The notes under the pieces: generated by a model
What the model was told of the DNA's origin: nothing
The model's database searches: none
What the model saw: only the letters and a program-made list of their open reading frames with translations
Shown here: piece after piece, positions 1 through 6,418 of the stretch
Layout: each line of letters opens with the position of its first letter
Numbering within the stretch: the stretch's first letter is position 1
DNA from: Treponema sp.
Lineage (GTDB): Bacteria > Spirochaetota > Spirochaetia > Treponematales > Treponemataceae
Assembly (NCBI GenBank): GCA_016296575.1
Contig: JAEDJA010000052.1
Coordinates: 1-6,418 of the forward strand
Reading direction: 5' to 3'
Length of the DNA: 6,418 bases
Translations under genes and position numbers: made by a program

Positions 1-129
1 GTTACACAGTTCTACAAGATGCTTGTGCTGCTCATCAATAATAGGAATACCAAGTGATAATTTAGAATCCCATCTTATTAAATCGTTATCATTGGTTAAA
101 TTTGTTACTGAAGAATTGGATATTTTCAT
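1..129 (-). CDS. Bacteriohemerythrin (hemerythrin-like protein), N-terminal fragment cut by window edge
   Basis: The minus strand has an ATG at 129 followed by 43 codons open to the left edge. The translation has W20, then SLGIPIIDEQHKHLVEL (about residues 25-41). This matches the opening of bacterial hemerythrins: a Trp shortly before a G-I-x-x-I-D-x-Q-H-K-x-L signature on the first helix, with His35 in the place of the first di-iron ligand. The family forms a four-helix bundle whose non-haem di-iron centre binds O2 reversibly; proposed roles are oxygen sensing, storage or delivery, and iron handling. The other ligands (later HxxxE, HxxxH and HxxxxD) lie outside the window, so whether this is a single-domain protein or the start of a larger sensor cannot be told. 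The ATG is 4 nt after the S41 stop codon. There is no Shine-Dalgarno sequence; the leader is A+T-rich, with a TATAAA at 150-155 that could be a -10 box but has no convincing -35. Confidence 0.85.
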   Translation of the reverse strand, partial: MKISNSSVTNLTNDNDLIRWDSKLSLGIPIIDEQHKHLVELCN

Positions 130-133
130 ATAA

Positions 134-1606
134 TTAATATAACACATTATTTATAAGTACATCCAGCGCTTTATCTGCTTCGCAAGGATAATCAGGCTCA
201 ATATAGATTTCATCAGTATTCTGATTAACACGCTTAAATTTTTTGCAGGAAACTTGAACAAAAAGATGAGAATTTGGCAGTGCCAGATGAACTACTTCAC
301 CGTAACCATTCGGATTGTTACCAGGCGCAACACCAATCAATTTCCCAATGTTATTATCTTTAACAAACTGAGCAAAAAGCATGGCAGAACTGAAAGAAGA
401 ATTAGAACAAAGAAGGTAAACATCTCCATCAAAAGTCAAATCCTTTACACGATGATTCTTTTTTGTGGGAATATCAAAATCTACCAAAAACGGACCAAGA
501 CGCAAAATTTGGCCAGAGACCTTGTATTTATCAATATTCAAATATCTGAAAAGATTATTAACAACAAGGGAGTTTCCTCCACCGTTTCCCCGGACATCAA
601 TAGCAAGATTTTTAATTCCTTTCTGCTTTATTTCCGTAAACATTTTCTGCAGTGTATCGGAATACTGCTTATTGTTACGGCAGCTTTTCAGCGTAAATAC
701 AGCAAGACTTTTTTCTTCATCAATAGAGTAATAACAGAAAGGTTTTTCTTCCCTCTGCACAATTTTGTTATATTCCACGTATTCATCATAAGTAAGAAAA
801 TCTTCTAAAACTGCAAATTCTTCATAAATTGAACCATCCGCTGTTTCAATCATATAGGTAACACCAGAAGACACATCAATATCCATATATTTCAGACCTT
901 CCAGCGAAATAGAATGATTAATCATATCTTTTATGGCCCAGGATTCTTTTTCGTAACTGTAAAGATAGGATTTCTGCTTAAGTAAATCCTCATAACGAAC
1001 ACCGTTTATTCCAATAAAATCATCATCTGCAACATTATGCCTTTCCACATTCTTATAATAATGCTGACTGGTAGAATAATTTACATAAAGAGCAGTGTGC
1101 GCATCACCAAGAACAGAAAGAACTGATTCAATCTGCTGAGCAAGCTCAACAACTGTCATTTCATCATGATTTTTGATGTATGAAGAAGCACTTTTGTAAG
1201 CATCGTTGATTTTCTGAGCCTCCAGGGAATTTTTATTCCGAAGCGCCACATGAATTCTTTTAAGCTTTTTTACAGTAAAATCCAAATCTGCCTGAGCCTG
1301 TTTTGAAGTAATTTTTACATCAGCACCAGCCACAGTACTATGAGGATTCAACTTAAATACCGTTCCTCCAAAATATGGATAACAAAAGGTATAAAATAGA
1401 AGAAAAAGAACAATAAAAATATTCAGATTTATAAAGATGATTTTTTCACCGCGGCTTTTCGCAAACCTCCAAACAAACACTCCGTCCATCGCGCTGACCA
1501 ATATGATGGCAAGCACAAAAATCCAGGCAGGAACATTAAAGAACAATGCTTCTACAGGAACAAGCAGAAGAGACAGAACAGATAAAATAATCAATGCAGC
1601 TTTCAT
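134..1606 (-). CDS. Membrane-anchored S41-family (C-terminal processing/tricorn-like) peptidase-like protein
   Basis: This 490-residue protein has three N-terminal hydrophobic segments (about 4-22, 27-46 and 56-78). A positive loop, RFAKSRGEK, between the second and third, plus Lys2 at the N-terminus, predicts by the positive-inside rule that the rest lies outside the cytoplasmic membrane. The soluble part looks like the S41 serine peptidase family: a helical region (about 105-165), GDAHT at 167-171, an FIGINGV segment (197-203) as in S41 proteins lacking a clear PDZ domain, LAIDVRGNGGG at 334-344, a nucleophile loop SNSSFSSAM (401-409) where Ser406 or Ser407 is the candidate, and a typical ending IEPDYP plus a helix (469-488). 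S41 enzymes cleave C-terminal tails or peptides; the substrate here is unknown. The lysine of CtpA/CtpB-type Ser-Lys dyads is not evident after the Ser loop (sequence PGNNPNGYGEVVH), so a tricorn/IRBP-like mechanism or loss of activity are alternatives. The ATG follows the lacZ stop by 3 nt without a Shine-Dalgarno sequence, suggesting translational coupling. Confidence 0.85.
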   Translation of the reverse strand: MKAALIILSVLSLLLVPVEALFFNVPAWIFVLAIILVSAMDGVFVWRFAKSRGEKIIFINLNIFIVLFLLFYTFCYPYFGGTVFKLNPHSTVAGADVKITSKQAQADLDFTVKKLKRIHVALRNKNSLEAQKINDAYKSASSYIKNHDEMTVVELAQQIESVLSVLGDAHTALYVNYSTSQHYYKNVERHNVADDDFIGINGVRYEDLLKQKSYLYSYEKESWAIKDMINHSISLEGLKYMDIDVSSGVTYMIETADGSIYEEFAVLEDFLTYDEYVEYNKIVQREEKPFCYYSIDEEKSLAVFTLKSCRNNKQYSDTLQKMFTEIKQKGIKNLAIDVRGNGGGNSLVVNNLFRYLNIDKYKVSGQILRLGPFLVDFDIPTKKNHRVKDLTFDGDVYLLCSNSSFSSAMLFAQFVKDNNIGKLIGVAPGNNPNGYGEVVHLALPNSHLFVQVSCKKFKRVNQNTDEIYIEPDYPCEADKALDVLINNVLY

Positions 1607-1609
1607 AAT

Positions 1610-4600
1610 TTACAGTATTTCCATCACCAGCTGGCCATTAACTTCTGGCAAGCCAATCCGATACTTTTCAGCCAGCATCGGACCACAGGAATTTGAACCC
1701 ACACCAGCCATTTTGTAATCTACGCAGATAACATTGGATTCACATTTTTCCAGCTCATAATTATGACGTTTTGTATAAAGCTCCTCCTGAGTATATTCAG
1801 AGGCATTAAAGCTGATAGATTTACCGTCACCACCTGTAAAGCGAATCGTTTTGCCATCCCCCATAACCTTCACATAGCGGCAGCCGTAGTGAGAGCTGTT
1901 TTCCTGAGGTCTAATGTAAGGCTCATACATATCGCTGATTTTTGAACTAAACTTACCAAGATAGCAGGACTGATGCTTGTCGATATAGCTTTCGTTTGGA
2001 CCATAACCAAAATATTCAACAAAGTCAAAGCTCTTGTTTACGAAAAGACGGATTCCAATACGTGGCAGAAAAAGCACCTTGTTTGAAGCGGTAAAATTAA
2101 ATCTGATGGAAAGTTTACCTTCCTTTGAAATAGTGTAAATTACATCGCCATACATAAACGGAGAATGAATGTTCCATTCAAAGCCCTGTTTTACAGTGAT
2201 TTTTGTAGCACCATTTTCAGATTCAATTTTAGTGCCAAAAATCTTTATATCGTAATCATGAAGATGGGCACGGAACCAGTCACCTTTCATAGAATCATTG
2301 TCTGTTGGAGCACGCATAAAGTTGAACTTCAAAGGCTGCTGTAAAATTTCTGTACCACCAGCAACAATAGAATCAAAGCAGCCAGTACGACGATTAAAGG
2401 TGTATTTTATACCGCCAGCAGAAATCTCTAATAAAAAGCCGCCCCCCTGTACGCCTGCAAAACCCTTTTCCATAGAGGCAGCCTGACAAAACTGAATCAG
2501 TTTATCAATTTCGGCACGGGCATTTTCCTGCTTACCATTTTCGTCCCGCTTACCAGGTTCATTAACAGGCACCTCCACAGCCTTTGCAGACCAGTTAGCA
2601 GTCTTCAGAATTTCCGCCTCGTCACTCTTTCGGATTTCTTCCGCACTCAAGTTCACCTGATCAAAGGCAACTTCAAAGCCTTTTTTGCACCAAAGCTGGT
2701 CATTGCGGGCAGTGAAAATAAAGCGGATAAAGATTTCGCTGTTTTTATGAGCCGTTAAATCAGGAAAATCTGGCAGGGAAACAAGAGTGTGAGCAAGAGG
2801 ACTAGCTGAGAACCGAATTCCATCAACATGTTTTATAATAGTAGAAACCTGCTTTTCATCAAAAACTGTAATTTCGTAAGCCAAATCCAACAAAGAGCCG
2901 GCATCAACAAAGGCAAGAAGATTCCAAAAATCAAAAATTCCAGCTTTATCAGTAGGACTCACCCGCACAGGACGATAAACCTGCTTAGCTTCTTTTAGGC
3001 CGGTATGGGGAGTTCTGTCAGGATAAACAAGCCCATCGCAACAGAAATTGCCGTCATTATGACGTTCACCCCAGTCGCCGCCATAACCATAGCGAACAGT
3101 TCCATCATCATTTTTACCAACAGGAACAGAATGATCACACCACTCCCAGATAAAACCACCGGCAAAACGCTCATGGCTGTGGAAAAACTTGTGATAATCT
3201 TCCAGATCTCCAGGGCCATTACCCATTGCATGACAATATTCACACAAAACAAGAGGCCGCTTTTCGTTAGGATCCATCAGGAACAAATCCCGCATATCAG
3301 GTGAAGGATACATTCGGGAAACCACATCAAAAACATCATCGCTGGTATCATCCTGCTTATGAACACTTTCGTAATGCAAAAGACGTGTATCATCCCAGCT
3401 CTTCATTTCCTGAGCAATCTGGCGGAAGGTTGTACCAAAACCACTTTCGTTACCCATAGACCAGAAAACAACACAAGGACGATTTATGTCGCGAGAAACC
3501 AGAAGCTCTTCACGGTCACGGATTGCATTATAAAAAAGGGGATTACTTGCAGCCAGCGCAATTCCTGAATAATCAGACCAATCCCACTTAAAATTGTTGT
3601 TTACGTCAGTAGAACCGTGCATTTCCAAATCTGCTTCATCAATCACATAAAAACCATAACGGTCACAAAGCTTATAGAATTCTGGAGCGTTAGGATAATG
3701 AGATGTACGGATACCATTTACGTTATGCTGCTTCATCAGCTGAAGATCCTTTTCCATCTGGGCAACACTGGCCGCATAACCTGTATCAGGGTAGCTGTCG
3801 TGACGGTTTACACCACGGAATTTTATTGCCTTCCCATTGATTTTTACAACGCCATTCTCAACGCAGATTTTTCTGATTCCCACCTCTTCGCCAATAATTT
3901 CATCATCAGTTTCAATAATAAGCTGATACAAAACAGGCGTTTCAGCCGACCAGAAACAAGGAGAAGCTACATCAAAGCAGGCTTCACCGTTTGCTTCAAC
4001 AGTAGCCTGTCCAAGTTCAGTGCCGTCTGGTGCCTTCAAAACCAGCTTTGCACCAGTGCCTTTTACAAAAACCAAAACCTTGGCACTGGCAAAATCATCA
4101 GCAATATCAGTACGGATTTTATAATCTTCAATACGAGATCCAGCAGGGCGAGTCAAAACATAAACATCACGGAAAATACCAGAAAGGCGGATTTTATCCT
4201 GATCTTCCATATAAGTTCCAAAGCACCACTTCAAAACAGCAGCAACAATCTGATTCTCACCATCACGCAAAAAATCGGTAATATCAAATTCACATGTATG
4301 ATGGGAAACCTCAGAATAGCCGACAAATTTTCCGTTTACATAAAGATAAAGGCAGCTGTCCACACCTTCAAAACAGAGAATGCGGCGGTTGCCATCAGCC
4401 TTGTACGAATAAGCTTTTCTATAAATACCAACAGGAATATCATCAGGAACAAAAGGAGGCGTATAAGGAATTGGATAGCAGACATTGGTATACTGAATTT
4501 TATCAGTGCTGCCTGTGAACCCCTCCAGCTGCCAGTTACCAGGGACCGAAATCTTATGCTTAAAATCAGCAGAAACAAAATCGTCTTCAAGGTCAATAAT

Positions 4601-4807
4601 GCTGGAATAATAATTAAAATCCCACTGCCCATTTAAAAGCTGAAAACGCTGAGACTGCCCGCGGGATTCAAAAGCATCCTGTCCCTTTGCAAAAGGAATA
4701 AAATAAGCATGATTTGATAAAGTACCCACATGAAGCTTTTCAACATCCTCATGGTAAATCATAAAGCTCTTAGCCGAGCCCGGTTTTGAAATATTTGCAA
4801 TGTTCAT
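1610..4807 (-). CDS. lacZ: Beta-galactosidase, glycoside hydrolase family 2 (LacZ type)
   Basis: This enzyme hydrolyses lactose and other beta-D-galactosides by the retaining GH2 mechanism, probably in the cytoplasm, as no signal peptide is present. With the ATG at 4807 it has 1065 residues (E. coli LacZ has 1024). Domains in order: jelly-roll sugar-binding domain (about 17-219), Ig-like domain (221-318), TIM barrel (320-615), second Ig-like domain (about 620-745), and bgal_small domain (about 788-1062). Active-site residues are visible: RGVNRHD (His336), TSHYP (His370), LEMHG with Mg ligands Glu395 and His397, GNESG with acid/base Glu454, and LCEYCHAMGN with nucleophile Glu523. RAPTDND (832-838) and PQENSS (967-972) mark the small domain. 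Oddities: Trp579 where E. coli has Phe601, GVGSNSCGP in place of the segment holding Trp999, and a charged linker at about 745-780. The frame is open upstream to a GTG at 4891, but only the ATG at 4807 has a Shine-Dalgarno sequence. The S41 gene starts 3 nt downstream. Confidence 0.97.
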   Translation of the reverse strand: MNIANISKPGSAKSFMIYHEDVEKLHVGTLSNHAYFIPFAKGQDAFESRGQSQRFQLLNGQWDFNYYSSIIDLEDDFVSADFKHKISVPGNWQLEGFTGSTDKIQYTNVCYPIPYTPPFVPDDIPVGIYRKAYSYKADGNRRILCFEGVDSCLYLYVNGKFVGYSEVSHHTCEFDITDFLRDGENQIVAAVLKWCFGTYMEDQDKIRLSGIFRDVYVLTRPAGSRIEDYKIRTDIADDFASAKVLVFVKGTGAKLVLKAPDGTELGQATVEANGEACFDVASPCFWSAETPVLYQLIIETDDEIIGEEVGIRKICVENGVVKINGKAIKFRGVNRHDSYPDTGYAASVAQMEKDLQLMKQHNVNGIRTSHYPNAPEFYKLCDRYGFYVIDEADLEMHGSTDVNNNFKWDWSDYSGIALAASNPLFYNAIRDREELLVSRDINRPCVVFWSMGNESGFGTTFRQIAQEMKSWDDTRLLHYESVHKQDDTSDDVFDVVSRMYPSPDMRDLFLMDPNEKRPLVLCEYCHAMGNGPGDLEDYHKFFHSHERFAGGFIWEWCDHSVPVGKNDDGTVRYGYGGDWGERHNDGNFCCDGLVYPDRTPHTGLKEAKQVYRPVRVSPTDKAGIFDFWNLLAFVDAGSLLDLAYEITVFDEKQVSTIIKHVDGIRFSASPLAHTLVSLPDFPDLTAHKNSEIFIRFIFTARNDQLWCKKGFEVAFDQVNLSAEEIRKSDEAEILKTANWSAKAVEVPVNEPGKRDENGKQENARAEIDKLIQFCQAASMEKGFAGVQGGGFLLEISAGGIKYTFNRRTGCFDSIVAGGTEILQQPLKFNFMRAPTDNDSMKGDWFRAHLHDYDIKIFGTKIESENGATKITVKQGFEWNIHSPFMYGDVIYTISKEGKLSIRFNFTASNKVLFLPRIGIRLFVNKSFDFVEYFGYGPNESYIDKHQSCYLGKFSSKISDMYEPYIRPQENSSHYGCRYVKVMGDGKTIRFTGGDGKSISFNASEYTQEELYTKRHNYELEKCESNVICVDYKMAGVGSNSCGPMLAEKYRIGLPEVNGQLVMEIL

Positions 4808-4813
4808 AAAAAA

Positions 4814-4818
4814 TCCTG
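4814..4818 (-). promoter_or_regulatory. Ribosome binding site that fixes the lacZ start
   Basis: On the minus strand CAGGA lies 6 nt before the ATG at 4807, a normal Shine-Dalgarno spacing. The alternative in-frame GTG at 4891 is preceded by GACAGCTCC, with no purine-rich element. This decides the start in favour of ATG 4807 and removes a 28-residue hydrophobic and basic extension. Confidence 0.75.
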
Positions 4819-4826
4819 TGAATAAT

Positions 4827-4855
4827 AGTTTATGTTTAATATAACGCAGAATCAA
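4827..4855 (-). promoter_or_regulatory. Weak sigma70-like promoter candidate before lacZ
   Basis: On the minus strand TTGATT (4850-4855, 4 of 6 consensus bases) is followed after 17 nt by TAAACT (4827-4832, 4 of 6). A nearby TATATT could be another -10 but lacks a matching -35. The site lies in the only sizeable gap between genes and just upstream of the lacZ ribosome binding site, so a promoter is expected here, but the match is poor. Transcription from the acetyltransferase genes could equally read through, since I see no terminator in 4808-4953. No clear inverted-repeat operator was found. Confidence 0.25.
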
Positions 4856-4953
4856 GAGCACACTTCCAAAGTAGATTTTTCCAGAATTCACGGAGCTGTC
4901 ATCTGCGGCTACGTTTTTCCAAAATACGAATCTGCATCTTTTCCCATTCCACT

Positions 4954-5856
4954 TTAGTTTTGCTTGCTCAGAGTCTCCTTAATATTCTCTTCAATTTTCT
5001 TACCGCGGAATTCTTCTTCAAGCCAGATATGTGTCACCAAAGGCTTTTCACTTTCTGTAGAAATAACACACATTCCAATATGGCGGTTTCCGTTTTCAAT
5101 AATGAACCCATGATTTGTCTGTTCTTTCCGAATCGCTTCGCCTTTCACGCCATTTTCCAGCTTTGCAAAAAGTGTATCAAACCCGGCTGGATTTTCTTCT
5201 TCACGTTTTAAGTGGTAGCCGTTGTTTTCATCACAAGGATTTGGATACATAAATTGGCAAGGAAGGCTTACTCTGTTCCACACTTCAAACTGACTTTCAT
5301 AATCTTCCGGGGGAACTTGCGGAATGCCGTCTGTAATATCATAAGGTTCTTCCATAATGCCCGGAATTTGCATGCCGTCTTTTTCAAACTCATACACCAT
5401 GTATGGATCCCAGGCGTTTCCTTCTGCATCAGTAATTTCACGGTCTTTACAGCGGATAAAACCTGCCTTAGGGTAATAATCAGGTTCCCCAATAATCAGA
5501 ACACCAGGGTACCCAGCCGCCTTTGCAAGAGGAAGAGTTTCTGCCATCAGCTTTTTCCCAATTCCCATTGTGCGGTATTTGCGTGTTACACAAAGAGGCC
5601 CAAAACTTGCAACTTTTACTTCGCTGCCGTCAGCCTTTTTTATTTTTGATTCAAAGTACATAATTACACCGGCAATTTCACCGTCAATAACTGCAATACG
5701 GCTAAGTTCCGGAAGCCAGGCTTTATTTTTGCGCATAACATGAACCATGTAATGTTCGTTACATCCCGGCTGATATTTATTCCAGAAAGATTCCCTCACT
5801 ATTTTTTCAGTTTCAAAATAATCTTTTTCTGTTTCTTTTCTGATTTCGATAATCAT
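4954..5856 (-). CDS. GNAT-family N-acetyltransferase (YhbS-like) with an extra C-terminal half-GNAT region
   Basis: This 300-residue protein probably moves an acetyl group from acetyl-CoA to an unknown amine in the cytoplasm. Residues 1-160 form a complete GNAT fold: N-terminal strand and helix (about 2-22), a strand pair around SRIAVIDGEIAGVIMYF (52-68), FGPLCV (85-90), the acetyl-CoA pyrophosphate loop RTMGIG (95-100), then a helix and GEPDYYPKAGF (123-133), which resembles the YhbS group (COG3153) Y-Y-x-x-x-G-F ending. Typical members are about 150-200 residues long, so the rest is extra. Residues about 161-225 are a Pro- and acid-rich stretch. Residues about 226-298 read like the first half of a second GNAT: RHIGMCVIS, then THIWLEEEFRGKKIEENI, similar to a motif A strand, loop and helix, ending where a further strand should follow. 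The start overlaps the upstream gene by ATGA and has its own Shine-Dalgarno sequence. The GNAT call is solid; the substrate is not predictable. Confidence 0.88.
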   Translation of the reverse strand: MIIEIRKETEKDYFETEKIVRESFWNKYQPGCNEHYMVHVMRKNKAWLPELSRIAVIDGEIAGVIMYFESKIKKADGSEVKVASFGPLCVTRKYRTMGIGKKLMAETLPLAKAAGYPGVLIIGEPDYYPKAGFIRCKDREITDAEGNAWDPYMVYEFEKDGMQIPGIMEEPYDITDGIPQVPPEDYESQFEVWNRVSLPCQFMYPNPCDENNGYHLKREEENPAGFDTLFAKLENGVKGEAIRKEQTNHGFIIENGNRHIGMCVISTESEKPLVTHIWLEEEFRGKKIEENIKETLSKQN

Positions 5857-6418
5857 TCAAATCTCCTGTGAAAAGTCTGGGCTTTAAAAGTTTCAGAACC
5901 ATCAAACTTTGTGTATTCAGTTTCTTCAAGATAAGTCATACCAAGTTTTTCCATTACTCTGCGGCTTCCAACATTGTCTACTGCAAAGGTTCCGGCAATT
6001 TCTTTAATATTTCTTGTTGTGCGGGCATATTTCAGAATCTTTTTTATGGCTTCGGTAGTAATTCCTTTTCCCCACATGTCGCTGCGGATATTATAACCAA
6101 TGCTCCAGGTTTCTGGTCTAGGCTCATGAGGACTATAAATTCCTCCGCTTCCAATTAATTCGCCGGTTTCCTTCCAGACAAAACCATACTCCAGATTTTC
6201 AGGTTTTGTATAAAGTGAGTTTATCCAGTCTACACCGTCGGCAGTACTTTTATATTTTGGATAAAGCATGAACTTTGCAGTTTTTTCATCTCCTGCCCAT
6301 TTGAAAATTGCTTCAAGGTCTGTGAATTTCAATGGACGCAAAATCAAACGTTCAGTTTCCAATACAGGAGTTGTTTCAATATAAGGGTGATCTGTTAACG
6401 CATAATTAATCCAGTCTG
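5853..6418 (-). CDS. RimJ/RimL-type GNAT N-acetyltransferase, 5' end beyond window
   Basis: The region from 6362 leftwards encodes 169 residues of a classic RimJ/RimL-type (Acetyltransf_3) fold: LETERLILRPL at the N-terminus, LIGSGGIY (69-76), WSIGYNI (86-92), an acetyl-CoA loop in DMWGKGIT (95-102), and the C-terminal NVGSRRVMEKLGM (130-142), where Asn and Ser are usual family positions. Relatives acetylate N-terminal amines of ribosomal proteins or small molecules; the target here is unknown. A start at 6362 would be TTG with no Shine-Dalgarno sequence, whereas the same frame stays open through 6418 and reads DWINYALTDHPYIETTPV before LETERL. I therefore annotate it as partial, with its start outside the window; the N-terminal extension or fused domain cannot be identified. 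If the TTG is used, the protein is 169 aa, a normal family length. The stop codon overlaps the next start as ATGA. Confidence 0.88.
   Translation of the reverse strand, partial: DWINYALTDHPYIETTPVLETERLILRPLKFTDLEAIFKWAGDEKTAKFMLYPKYKSTADGVDWINSLYTKPENLEYGFVWKETGELIGSGGIYSPHEPRPETWSIGYNIRSDMWGKGITTEAIKKILKYARTTRNIKEIAGTFAVDNVGSRRVMEKLGMTYLEETEYTKFDGSETFKAQTFHRRFE
5863..5867 (-). promoter_or_regulatory. Shine-Dalgarno site for the second acetyltransferase, inside the first
   Basis: On the minus strand AGGAG lies 6 nt before the ATG at 5856, within the last codons of the RimJ/RimL-type gene. Together with the ATGA stop-start overlap it supports co-translation of the two acetyltransferases. The stretch TTCACAGGA here is repeated before lacZ, most likely because both are Shine-Dalgarno regions. 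Confidence 0.7.

Noticed and set aside
254..808. Plus-strand open frame of 184 codons opposite the S41 gene
   Set aside because: It is antisense to the S41 coding region, with no recognisable motif and no Shine-Dalgarno support. The minus-strand frame carries the family motifs.
3617..4636. Long plus-strand open frame of 339 codons opposite lacZ
   Set aside because: It lies fully antisense to a well-supported gene, and its translation has no recognisable domain and an unnatural composition. It is a by-product of lacZ codon use.
4808..4953. Possible Rho-independent terminator or operator between the acetyltransferases and lacZ
   Set aside because: Only short imperfect pairings around GAATTC and AGC/GCT were found, with no GC-rich stem followed by a T run and no convincing dyad.
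4808..4956. Possible frameshift hiding the missing end of the half-GNAT
   Set aside because: I translated the three minus-strand frames after the stop at 4954. They give short peptides or run into the lacZ leader, and none resembles the remaining GNAT strands, so the truncation looks genuine.
6222..6418. The tetrapeptide DWIN occurs twice (upstream open frame and inside the RimJ/RimL-type domain), suggesting a tandem domain copy
   Set aside because: Only about 9 nt match and the sequences diverge at once. The spacing to LETERL is far too short for a second full GNAT domain, so it is probably coincidence.

Overview
The window is an A+T-rich bacterial stretch in which every credible gene lies on the minus strand, so the genes read from right to left. 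The organism is probably an anaerobic or microaerobic, sugar-using, host-associated bacterium. The evidence is a cytoplasmic GH2 beta-galactosidase of the type ending in a GSNSCGP motif and the start of a bacteriohemerythrin. A Treponema-like spirochaete or a clostridial gut bacterium would both fit. This is a guess from protein character; the window has no rRNA or other marker.

Layout in transcription order (right to left): (1) a RimJ/RimL-type GNAT acetyltransferase whose reading frame is still open at the right edge, so its true start probably lies outside the window; (2) a second, two-part GNAT-family protein overlapping it by 4 nt (ATGA), with a good Shine-Dalgarno sequence inside the end of the first gene; (3) a 146-nt gap with no recognisable terminator, a weak sigma70-like promoter candidate and a good ribosome binding site; (4) a full-length lacZ-type beta-galactosidase; (5) 3 nt later, a membrane-anchored S41-family peptidase-like protein; (6) 4 nt after that, the first 43 codons of a bacteriohemerythrin, cut off by the left edge.

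The two acetyltransferases look like one translationally coupled unit. lacZ, the S41 protein and the hemerythrin look like a second tightly packed unit; its last two genes have no visible Shine-Dalgarno sequence and start right behind the preceding stop codon. No shared pathway links lactose hydrolysis, an extracytoplasmic protease and an oxygen- or iron-binding hemerythrin, so the cluster may be simple genome compaction.

I see no mobile element, CRISPR array, tRNA, rRNA, riboswitch or convincing terminator. Nothing here supports a clearly new multi-gene system. The points most worth a second look are the hemerythrin fragment, the Shine-Dalgarno-less tight junctions, the half-GNAT tail of the second acetyltransferase, and the open 5' end of the first.
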